A stretch of DNA of 5,589 nt, taken from the NCBI GenBank assembly GCA_022562855.1, contig JADFON010000154.1, forward strand, positions 1-5,589, read 5' to 3'. Positions 1 to 5,473 of the stretch are shown here, piece after piece (position 1 is the stretch's first letter; every line of letters begins with the position of its first letter). The notes beneath the pieces were generated by a model. The model ran no database searches. It was not told the origin of the DNA and saw nothing but the letters and a program-made list of their open reading frames with translations. Source of the stretch: Candidatus Zhuqueibacterota bacterium (lineage in GTDB: Bacteria > SM23-31). The translations under genes and the position numbers were made by a program.

Positions 1-442
1 ACCTAAAAACACCGTCGACTAAATTAAACGTAAATCCTGTTTCCGTACCAACCCATCCGGTGAAAACAAGCGGGAGCCAGAAAAATAGCAATAACCCCAT
101 TCCAAGACCGAATATCATAGTAAAAGCCGTACTGAGTTTTGATTTCCATGAATTATTGTTTTGGTCCCGGGATTTCGTGTCATCTTTATCATCTTCGATA
201 GCGACATCGGCAGACCAGGAAAGCGCTCCGATTCCATGAATGAGCGATTCAATCAATATAAGGCTTCCCCTGAGTATCGGCAGCTTAAAAAATTTGAATT
301 TTTTTGCCCATGACCGGATTTCCTCACGTTTTAAAGCTATTTTCCCGTCTGCTCTGCGGACTGCGATCGAAATATATCGTTCGGAACGCATCATCACACC
401 TTCGATGACTGCCTGTCCGCCTATGTTCACTTCTTTTTTCAT
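1..442 (-). CDS. DUF1385 / YqhQ-family membrane protein, N-terminal part (runs off the window)
   Basis: The frame opens at ATG (442-440) and stays open for 147 codons to the left edge, so the C-terminal part is missing. The N-terminus carries GGQAVIEGVMMR at residues 8-19, the signature of the DUF1385 (YqhQ) family, followed by the expected AVRRADGKI (27-35) and LPILRGSLILIESLIHG (54-70). A strongly hydrophobic segment at about 104-128 is a likely membrane helix. An acidic, Asn-rich hydrophilic stretch (about 82-100) separates the two parts. Family members are usually about 300 residues, so roughly half is visible. The biochemical function of the family is not established as far as I know. 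An in-frame stop lies shortly upstream, so this ATG is the first possible ATG start, but no clear Shine-Dalgarno site precedes it. It follows rpmE by 185 nt, with a terminator-like hairpin between, so it may have its own promoter. Family assignment is firm; role is unknown. Confidence 0.88.
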   Translation of the reverse strand, partial: MKKEVNIGGQAVIEGVMMRSERYISIAVRRADGKIALKREEIRSWAKKFKFFKLPILRGSLILIESLIHGIGALSWSADVAIEDDKDDTKSRDQNNNSWKSKLSTAFTMIFGLGMGLLLFFWLPLVFTGWVGTETGFTFNLVDGVFR

Positions 443-528
443 AGAATTACCGCTATACTATCATTGAGGAATATGGTCCGATATAACTAAAATATATGAC
501 TTTCCCCGAGTCGGGCATGGATACCCAT

Positions 529-558
529 AAAAAGTAAGACAGACATTCCTGCCTGTCT
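529..558 (-). terminator. Probable intrinsic terminator after rpmE
   Basis: On the minus strand an 8-bp stem (AGACAGGC with GTCTGTCT, one G-U pair) closes a 6-nt loop at 545-550. It is followed after TAC by five T (533-529). The shape and T tract fit a Rho-independent terminator, positioned about 70 nt after the rpmE stop. The three-base interruption between stem and T tract and the moderate GC content of the stem make it weaker than a textbook case. It would separate rho-rpmE from the DUF1385 gene. Confidence 0.65.
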
Positions 559-563
559 ATAAT

Positions 564-585
564 GAACAAACGCCGATGCTTGTTC
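564..585 (-). other. Stem-loop just upstream of the terminator
   Basis: An 8-bp stem (GAACAAGC with GTTTGTTC, one G-U pair) closes a 6-nt loop at 572-577. It lies only 5 nt before the terminator stem and has the same stem and loop sizes, but no T tract follows it on the minus strand. On the plus strand it is followed by CAAATTTTTCTTTT, so it could act as a terminator in that direction, although no plus-strand gene is visible. It might instead be a 3' end stabiliser or a processing site for the rho-rpmE transcript. Confidence 0.4.
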
Positions 586-627
586 CAAATTTTTCTTTTA
601 TGTTAAGTACCTAAGCACAGATTCAAG

Positions 628-852
628 CTATAAACTTGGTGCATCTTCCGGCAATTTTCTACCGTACTTTTTGAGAAATTTTTCGACGCGACCCGCTGTA
701 TCTATCAATTTTTGTTTCTTAGTATAAAACGGATGACACTGCGAACAGATTTCAATTTTCATATCACCCACGGTACTCCTTACCTGGAATGTACTTCCAC
801 ATGCGCAGGAAACGGTACCCAACATATATTCAGGATGTATATCTTTCTTCAC
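628..852 (-). CDS. rpmE: 50S ribosomal protein L31 (zinc-binding type)
   Basis: This 74-residue protein is full length for bacterial L31, a small large-subunit protein that bridges the 50S and 30S subunits. It opens with MKKDIHPEY, a typical L31 start. It keeps four cysteines as CxC (16, 18) and CxxC (36, 39), so it is the zinc-binding 'C+' form rather than the zinc-free paralogue made during zinc starvation. The [21 protein letters not shown] block (39-59) is also characteristic. The start is a GTG (852-850). AGGAG lies 9 nt upstream (866-862), with a second, closer AAGG (860-857). The gene follows rho by 85 nt with no terminator visible between, so the two are probably cotranscribed. A terminator-like hairpin lies downstream. 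No sign of truncation. Confidence 0.97.
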   Translation of the reverse strand: MKKDIHPEYMLGTVSCACGSTFQVRSTVGDMKIEICSQCHPFYTKKQKLIDTAGRVEKFLKKYGRKLPEDAPSL

Positions 853-937
853 AACACCTTACTCCTAAAATTTCATCGATTCATAAGTAAAATTAAAATT
901 ACAATAAATAAAACGGTAATCCAAGAAAAAAGTTCTT

Positions 938-2206
938 CTATTCATTCATTGATTCCAGGAACTTTGCATTGGACTTTGTCAATCCCATTTTTTCGATCAA
1001 AAACTCGAGCGCCTCTACTTCACCCATACCGCTCAGAAGTTTTCTAAGCAGCCATACCCTTGCAAGTACATTTTTATCCATAAGCAGTTCTTCTTTTCTT
1101 GTACTTGATTTGTTGATGTCAATTGCCGGAAATATCCTGCGGTCGCTCAACCTGCGGTCGAGCACTAACTCCATATTACCCGTGCCCTTAAACTCTTCAA
1201 AAATAACTTCATCCATCCGGCTGCCAGTATCGATGAGAGCTGTCGCTATAATGGTAAGACTGCCCCCTTCTTCTATGTTGCGCGCTGCGCCGAAAAACCT
1301 CTTTGGTTTGTGCAGTGCGTTAGCGTCGACACCCCCCGAAAGAATTTTCCCGCTGTGGGGTACAACTGAATTATGAGCCCTGGCAAGGCGCGTAATGCTA
1401 TCCAAAAGAATTACAACATCCCGCTTGTGCTCTACAAGACGTTTTGATTTTTCGAGAACCATTTCCGCAACCTGCACATGCCGTTCTGCGGGTTCATCAA
1501 ATGTGGAACTTATTACTTCTCCTTTTACAGACCGTTCCATGTCCGTTACTTCTTCGGGTCTTTCATCAATCAGCAGTACAATCAATACTACTTCCGGATG
1601 GTTAGTGGTAATGCTGTTGGCAATTTTTTGAAGAAGCATTGTTTTACCGGTTTTTGGCTGGGCAACAATTAGACCACGCTGTCCTTTTCCAATAGGGGTC
1701 AACAAATCCATGATACGCGTAGAATAGTCTTCCGGGTCGAGTTCAAGATTAAATTTTTCTTCAGGGTAAAGCGGGGTTAAATTGTCGAAGAATATTTTGT
1801 CCTTTGCCTCTTCAGGATTTTCAAAATTGACAGCTTCTACTCTCAATAGAGCAAAGAACCGTTCGTTATCTTTCGGCGGTCGGATTTGCCCCGATACTGT
1901 GTCACCCGTTTTTAGACCGAATCTTTTTATCTGTGAAGGCGAAATGTAAATATCATCGGGACCGGGTAGATAATTATAATTTGTTGACCTTAAAAAACCG
2001 TATCCGTCAGGCAGAATTTCCAACACTCCTTCCGAAAATAACAGACCGTCTTTGTTCGCCTGCGCTTCAAGGATTTTAAATATTAGATCCTGTTTTCGCA
2101 TCCCGGCTATAGACGGAATTCTCATATCTTTCGCTACAGACGCTAATTCGGATATTTTTTTCACTTTTAAGACCGCAATATCCATACTATTACTTCCGCT
2201 ATTCAT
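938..2206 (-). CDS. rho: Transcription termination factor Rho
   Basis: Rho is a hexameric RNA-dependent ATPase that binds unstructured C-rich RNA, translocates along it and releases RNA polymerase. At 422 residues this is a compact Rho of about E. coli size, with no large insertion in the N-terminal domain. In order: an N-terminal helical region (about 8-50); an RNA-binding cold-shock-like domain with the RNP1-type DGYGFLR (67-73); Walker A AQPKTGKT (182-189); [11 protein letters not shown] (213-223), whose Glu215 matches the catalytic glutamate of E. coli Rho; Walker B VVILLDS (264-270); Q-loop [14 protein letters not shown] (285-298); and [30 protein letters not shown] (367-375) carries the arginine expected to act in trans on the neighbouring ATP site. 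ATG 2206 has AGGAG at 2218-2214 with 7-nt spacing. Met8 (2185) is an alternative start that would match the usual N-terminus ([14 protein letters not shown]). Followed by rpmE after 85 nt. Complete and apparently functional. Confidence 0.98.
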   Translation of the reverse strand: MNSGSNSMDIAVLKVKKISELASVAKDMRIPSIAGMRKQDLIFKILEAQANKDGLLFSEGVLEILPDGYGFLRSTNYNYLPGPDDIYISPSQIKRFGLKTGDTVSGQIRPPKDNERFFALLRVEAVNFENPEEAKDKIFFDNLTPLYPEEKFNLELDPEDYSTRIMDLLTPIGKGQRGLIVAQPKTGKTMLLQKIANSITTNHPEVVLIVLLIDERPEEVTDMERSVKGEVISSTFDEPAERHVQVAEMVLEKSKRLVEHKRDVVILLDSITRLARAHNSVVPHSGKILSGGVDANALHKPKRFFGAARNIEEGGSLTIIATALIDTGSRMDEVIFEEFKGTGNMELVLDRRLSDRRIFPAIDINKSSTRKEELLMDKNVLARVWLLRKLLSGMGEVEALEFLIEKMGLTKSNAKFLESMNE

Positions 2207-2265
2207 TGATACTCTCCTCTCACTTCCCGCAAAACGGGAAACTTTCCATTCCTCCGGGTTATCAT
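2203..2265 (-). CDS. Possible 20-codon leader ORF overlapping the rho start
   Basis: An ATG at 2265-2263 opens a 20-codon frame (starting MITRRNGKF, rich in Arg, Lys and Glu) that ends in TGA at 2205-2203. The stop overlaps the rho ATG (2206-2204) as ATGA, the usual geometry for translational coupling. No Shine-Dalgarno site precedes its ATG, and the frame is too short for codon use to help, so it may be chance. E. coli rho is preceded by a short leader frame, rhoL, which makes the idea reasonable but does not prove it. Confidence 0.25.
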   Translation of the reverse strand: MITRRNGKFPVLREVRGEYQ

Positions 2266-2357
2266 CCGGGGATTTTACAACAAATAATCTTTAAAATTCA
2301 AGGATTTTGAATTTCCCCCTGGGTATGTACTAATAATTCTCGCCCCGAATAACACAA
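2207..2357 (-). promoter_or_regulatory. Structured 5' leader of rho
   Basis: If transcription starts about 7 nt past the predicted -10 box, rho has a leader of about 150 nt. It contains three stem-loops on the minus strand. At 2294-2314 there is a perfect 8-bp AAATTCAA/TTGAATTT stem with a 5-nt loop. At 2250-2272, TCC-CCGG pairs with CCGG-A-GGA around an 8-nt loop. At 2224-2240, TTCCCG/CGGGAA closes a 5-nt loop, 5 nt before the rho Shine-Dalgarno site. The TCCCC arm at 2272-2268 could pair instead with GGGGA at 2318-2314. Autoregulation through the leader is known for E. coli rho; applying it here is inference, and the structures were found by eye without energy calculation. Confidence 0.45.
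2214..2218 (-). promoter_or_regulatory. rho ribosome binding site
   Basis: AGGAG, within AGAGGAGAG, lies 7 nt before the ATG at 2206. It is the strongest Shine-Dalgarno match in the window, and it favours the 2206 start over the internal Met8. Confidence 0.75.
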
Positions 2358-2363
2358 CAATTT

Positions 2364-2392
2364 ATTGTAAATAATATAAATTATAACATCAA
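2364..2392 (-). promoter_or_regulatory. Probable sigma-70-type promoter for rho-rpmE
   Basis: TTGATG (2392-2387, four of six against TTGACA) is separated by exactly 17 nt from TACAAT (2369-2364, five of six against TATAAT). An overlapping alternative uses a perfect TATAAT (2385-2380) with a weaker TTAGTA (2408-2403), also 17 nt apart. The surrounding region is very AT-rich, which raises the chance of random matches. The place, about 160 nt before rho in the longest gap of the window, is sensible. Confidence 0.5.
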
Positions 2393-2534
2393 ATTTTAGA
2401 TTTACTAAGAGAAATGATATTTTACGCTTTATTTAGTTGTATTGCTCATGCACTGGTTATTGATCAGAATTGTATATTTGAGGTAGTCGCGGCAGGATAA
2501 TTATATTTTACTTAACGTAACGATTTTTTGCATT
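2393..2534. other. AT-rich spacer between folC and the rho promoter
   Basis: This is the distal part of the 328-nt gap between folC and rho. I see no open frame with a ribosome binding site, no tRNA-like fold, no repeat and no hairpin with a T tract that would end the folC transcript. Only weak, short inverted pairs are visible. Transcripts from folC may therefore read into the rho leader. Confidence 0.5.
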
Positions 2535-3986
2535 TTAGTCAAGCATTTTTATTGCTTTTTTTACCGCATTGACTGTATAATGACTCCCCGTACACAGAAC
2601 TAAATAATTCTCATAACTTTGACCGGCTTCCTTAAATGCAAATTGTATACCGGACCGGATTGTCTTGAAATACTTGAACGGAATATTTTTTTGATTGAAT
2701 ATCTCTTTGAACTGTGAATATTTGACTCCTCTTCCGAATAAATCACTTCTCGAATGACCGGGAATCGGTATTCCTATACCCATTCGGCAAATTGGCAATA
2801 TCTTCTCAAGAGTTCCCTTCCAATTCGCATCTTCTTTTAATCCTATTAATAGTAACACGCTTTTACCCGGAAATAGTTTCCGAATATTGTTTTTTAATTC
2901 TTCGAATCCGGCTTCATTATGTGCAACATCAATGATAAAAGCCGGTTTTTCCCGGTAAACCTGGAACCGTCCCTCCCATTCGACATTCTTCAGTCCCTTT
3001 TGTATAGCGGATTTTGTAATACCCTTATTCTGAGTTGCCAAACCGGATGATTTTCTTATTTGCCCGGATAAAACCCCTTTTACCGTTGCATAAATTGCAA
3101 TCGCGGTTTTTGCGTTTTCTATTTGAAATCTTCCCGGCAGAGATAAAACCAGGTGCGAAAAGGCGATTATCGTTGAGAGTCCGGCAGAATCATTCTCTTT
3201 AAGTAGTACAGGTCCGGCAGCCGGGAATCTCCGGTCAATAGTTATTTCCGCTGAAAACTTCGTGTTGTTAATAGAATATTTTTCATTTGAAATTTTGACC
3301 ATTTCATCAGCTTCGACAAAAGGAGCCTTTATTTTGCCGGCAGTTGTTTTTATGATTTGGCGGTTTGATTTTTCCTTAACATTGGACACTATCGGTATTC
3401 CGGCTTTAATAATCCCACATTTTTCACGGGTAATTTTTTCGAGAGAACTTCCAAGATGTTCCTGGTGGTCCAAGCTAATAGAAGTAATTGCGGCACACAC
3501 CGGAAGCAGGACGTTGGTCGCATCATATTTTCCGCCAAGTCCTACTTCAACAATCGCCATATCCACTGAACATTCTCTGAAGTACAAAAATGCAAGCGCG
3601 GTGGTACATTCAAAATAGGTGCAGGATATCTCATCAAAAAAGGGGGTTATTTTACCGTACATTTTCGCAAAATCCCCCGGACTAATATCGCATCCGTTAA
3701 CTTTTATCCGCTCACGAACAGATGTAATATGCGGAGAAGTATAGAGACCGGTTTTAAATCCATCTGCGGCAAATATCGAGGAAAGTAAAGCCGCGGTTGA
3801 TCCTTTTCCATTGGTGCCGGCAATATGAATACTGCGGAAACTTCGTTCAGGATTATCGAGGTACTTTAGCAGCCGTTTCATGTTCTGCAATCCGAGTTTC
3901 AGCCCGAACCTCCGGCGCGAATTTAAGTCTCTTACCGCCTCATAGAAGTTCAGCCGGTTTCTTGTTTTTGTGCTTTTACTCAACAC
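2535..3986 (-). CDS. folC: Folylpolyglutamate synthase / dihydrofolate synthase
   Basis: FolC is a cytoplasmic Mur-ligase-like enzyme. It uses ATP to add glutamate to dihydropteroate and/or to folates, giving dihydrofolate and retained polyglutamates. Visible motifs in order: N-terminal RRRFGLKLGLQNMKRLL (24-40); P-loop HIAGTNGKGST (54-64); YTSPHITSVRERI (82-94); VEVGLGGKYDATN (146-158, usually VEVGLGGRLDATN); SISLDHQEHLG (169-179); REKCGIIK (187-194), whose Lys189 matches the residue usually carbamylated; WEGRFQ (337-342); DVAHNEAG (353-360, usually DGAHNPxG) at the start of the C-terminal domain; and TGSHYTVNAV (467-476). At 483 residues it is longer than the usual 420-440, with extra sequence around 256-270 and 304-325. 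Whether it has one or both activities cannot be told from motifs. The GTG at 3986 lies 4 nt from AGGA; the next codon is TTG (3983) at a better 7-nt spacing and may be the true start. It follows hflX by 109 nt. Confidence 0.95.
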   Translation of the reverse strand: MLSKSTKTRNRLNFYEAVRDLNSRRRFGLKLGLQNMKRLLKYLDNPERSFRSIHIAGTNGKGSTAALLSSIFAADGFKTGLYTSPHITSVRERIKVNGCDISPGDFAKMYGKITPFFDEISCTYFECTTALAFLYFRECSVDMAIVEVGLGGKYDATNVLLPVCAAITSISLDHQEHLGSSLEKITREKCGIIKAGIPIVSNVKEKSNRQIIKTTAGKIKAPFVEADEMVKISNEKYSINNTKFSAEITIDRRFPAAGPVLLKENDSAGLSTIIAFSHLVLSLPGRFQIENAKTAIAIYATVKGVLSGQIRKSSGLATQNKGITKSAIQKGLKNVEWEGRFQVYREKPAFIIDVAHNEAGFEELKNNIRKLFPGKSVLLLIGLKEDANWKGTLEKILPICRMGIGIPIPGHSRSDLFGRGVKYSQFKEIFNQKNIPFKYFKTIRSGIQFAFKEAGQSYENYLVLCTGSHYTVNAVKKAIKMLD

Positions 3987-3990
3987 ATTT

Positions 3991-3994
3991 TCCT
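3991..3994 (-). promoter_or_regulatory. folC ribosome binding site
   Basis: AGGA lies 4 nt before GTG 3986 and 7 nt before the adjacent in-frame TTG 3983. An out-of-frame ATG (3988-3986) between them meets TGA after two codons, so it cannot be the start. The site therefore supports a non-ATG start, with TTG spaced better than GTG. Confidence 0.5.
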
Positions 3995-4026
3995 GAATTT
4001 AGATCTTGATAAGACGCCATTTCCCG

Positions 4027-4046
4027 GACAACCTAATCCGGCTGTC
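4027..4046 (-). other. Stem-loop between hflX and folC
   Basis: A 7-bp stem (GACAGCC with GGTTGTC, one G-U pair) closes a 6-nt loop at 4034-4039, about midway in the 109-nt gap. No T tract follows it, so it is not a standard intrinsic terminator. It might be a processing or stability element, or chance. An overlapping CCGGA/TCCGG pairing is possible instead. Confidence 0.35.
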
Positions 4047-4095
4047 TTGTGCAGATATTTGATTACTGTTGATATCTCTAACAAAAAGGAAGGCT

Positions 4096-5373
4096 CTAAT
4101 TCGAATTCAATTTCTGAAGTTTGACCGCATTTTCATGAGTAAGACGGACTTTAAGTGTTGTATATTCACCGTTATAAGACTGCTCAACGACTTTACCGTA
4201 CTCAAAAAGGCGGGAAATATTTTTCGATTCAGTGATAGGCATCGTAAAATTCTTCGTTACAAAATTTTTTCCCGCCGATTCGGCAATTATAGAAATTACA
4301 TTTCGCAACCCTATTCCTTGAGACGCAGAAACGAATACCGCATCAGGATACCGGCTTCTAATTTCTAACATTAACTTTTTATCTTTTACAAGGTCTATTT
4401 TATTGAAGACTTTTAAAACACGAATAGAATCGACTTCCATTTCACAGAGAACATTTTGCACTGCGTCGATTTGATTCTCGAAGTCCTCATTACTTACATC
4501 GATAATATTAAGCAATAAATCGGCGTCCTTAACTACATCAAAAGTACTTCTGAACGCGGCGATGAGATTATGTGGAAGTTTTCGAATAAATCCGACTGTG
4601 TCGCTTAAAAGAACTGCCAAATGGTCATCGATATCCAACCGGCGAACTGTTGAATCAAGTGTTGCAAACAACCGGTCAGCTACAAATACACTGTTACGGT
4701 CCGGATGAGCAGGGATCAAAGAATTGAACAGTGTTGATTTTCCGGCGTTTGTATATCCAACCAATGTAACTTTATAAATGTTTCCCCGTCTTTTTTTTTG
4801 TACAGCCCGCTGGTCTTCAATCAACTTCAAATCCCCTTTCAATTTTTTGATCTTTGTTCTGACAAGTCTCCTGTCAACCTCAAGCTGTGTCTCCCCCATT
4901 CCCGCTCTCACACCGATACCTCCAACCTGTCTTTCAAGATGCTGCCACTGCCGAGTCAGTCTTGGTAACAGGTACTGTAATTGCGCCAATTCTATTTGGG
5001 TCTTCGCTTCACGTGTCCTGGCATTTTGTGCAAAGATTTCAAGTATCAGTCCTGTCCGGTCAATTATTTTTTTATCAATTATTCTTTCTAAATTTTTTAA
5101 TTGTGCCGGAGAAAGATCGTCGTCAAATATTAAGGAATCTATCCCGCTGTTTTTTACATTTTTTGCGATCACCGCCGCTTTTCCCCTGCCGATAAAAAAT
5201 GCGGGATCATATTGTTTTATAGATTGGAAATAAGTTTCCATTACCTCTGCACCGGCGCTTTCGGCGAGAAGGGCAAGTTCTTCAACACTTTTTTCAGTTT
5301 CGGACCGCGATATTTTCTGAGGAATCGTTCCGATGAGTACCGCACGTTCTTTTTTTGTGTTGGTGTTATACAT
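4096..5373 (-). CDS. hflX: GTPase HflX
   Basis: HflX is a GTPase of the TRAFAC class that binds the 50S subunit. In E. coli and some other bacteria it splits stalled or hibernating ribosomes, notably under heat stress. The 425-residue length matches the family. The N-terminal HflX domain shows FFIGRGKAAVIA (59-70), IFDDDLSPAQLKNLE (82-96) and DRTGLILEIFAQNARTREAKTQIELAQL (105-132). These are followed by a glycine-rich loop VGGIGVRAGMGETQLEVDRR (150-169) and a Lys/Arg-rich helical linker (about 170-197). The G domain has G1 GYTNAGKST (206-214), G2 in FATLDST (236-242), G3 DTVGF (258-262), G4 NKID (324-327) and G5 SAS (349-351). A short C-terminal domain (about 373-425) ends the protein. All nucleotide-binding motifs are intact. 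The ATG at 5373 has no strong Shine-Dalgarno; a lone GAG lies 9 nt upstream. folC follows after 109 nt, and hairpins after the preceding gene suggest this may begin a transcription unit. Confidence 0.97.
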   Translation of the reverse strand: MYNTNTKKERAVLIGTIPQKISRSETEKSVEELALLAESAGAEVMETYFQSIKQYDPAFFIGRGKAAVIAKNVKNSGIDSLIFDDDLSPAQLKNLERIIDKKIIDRTGLILEIFAQNARTREAKTQIELAQLQYLLPRLTRQWQHLERQVGGIGVRAGMGETQLEVDRRLVRTKIKKLKGDLKLIEDQRAVQKKRRGNIYKVTLVGYTNAGKSTLFNSLIPAHPDRNSVFVADRLFATLDSTVRRLDIDDHLAVLLSDTVGFIRKLPHNLIAAFRSTFDVVKDADLLLNIIDVSNEDFENQIDAVQNVLCEMEVDSIRVLKVFNKIDLVKDKKLMLEIRSRYPDAVFVSASQGIGLRNVISIIAESAGKNFVTKNFTMPITESKNISRLFEYGKVVEQSYNGEYTTLKVRLTHENAVKLQKLNSN

Positions 5374-5422
5374 TATTTCATGCTCAATAATTTACGACAC
5401 TGACAAACACTCGATACTATCT

Positions 5423-5435
5423 GCCACATAGTGGC
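5423..5435 (-). other. Small stem-loop upstream of hflX
   Basis: A perfect 5-bp stem (GCCAC/GTGGC) closes a 3-nt loop, about 50 nt before the hflX start. It is short and has no T tract. It could be part of an hflX leader or the second of two hairpins ending the upstream transcript. Confidence 0.3.
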
Positions 5436-5455
5436 GGACATCCCACAAACTCAAC

Positions 5456-5473
5456 ACCCCGAATCCTCGGGGT
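5456..5473 (-). terminator. Stem-loop at the stop of the upstream membrane protein gene, terminator-like
   Basis: A perfect 7-bp stem (ACCCCGA/TCGGGGT) closes a 4-nt loop at 5463-5466. Its first base is the last base of the preceding TGA stop. The stem is strong, but what follows on the minus strand (GTTGAGTTTGTGG) is only T/G-rich, not a clean T tract. It may be an imperfect intrinsic terminator or an mRNA 3' end stabiliser. Confidence 0.45.

Noticed and set aside
240-467. Plus-strand open frame of 75 codons
   Set aside because: It is antisense to the DUF1385 gene, whose GGQAVIEGVMMR signature on the minus strand is decisive.
504-515. Short CCCG/CGGG hairpin before the DUF1385 gene
   Set aside because: A 4-bp stem with a 3-nt loop is too small to call as a feature; similar CCCCGA strings elsewhere in the window look like coincidence.
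853-937. Possible promoter or terminator between rho and rpmE
   Set aside because: TTGGAT-17-TAATTT is a poor match to sigma-70 boxes, and the AAGAA/TTCTT hairpin just after the rho stop is weak and not followed by a T tract.
712-1047. Plus-strand open frame of 111 codons
   Set aside because: It lies antisense to rpmE and the end of rho, both certain genes, and its translation resembles no family. It is a shadow frame.
969-1376. Plus-strand open frame of 135 codons within rho
   Set aside because: It is Ser/Leu-rich shadow translation opposite conserved rho codons, with no sign of its own selection.
2224-2253. A 9-codon frame ATG...TGA in the rho leader preceded by GGAGG
   Set aside because: GGAGG is separated from the ATG by only one base, too close for normal initiation, and the GGAGG is better explained as part of the 2250-2272 stem.
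2207-2534. Riboswitch or small RNA gene in the long gap between folC and rho
   Set aside because: I looked for known riboswitch cores and tRNA-like features and saw none. The hairpins are better treated as part of a rho leader until a covariance-model search says otherwise.
4778-5233. Plus-strand open frame of 151 codons within hflX, with hydrophobic and Cys-rich stretches
   Set aside because: It is fully antisense to hflX, including the conserved glycine-rich loop. Its apparent membrane-like character comes from reading Lys/Glu-rich codons on the opposite strand.
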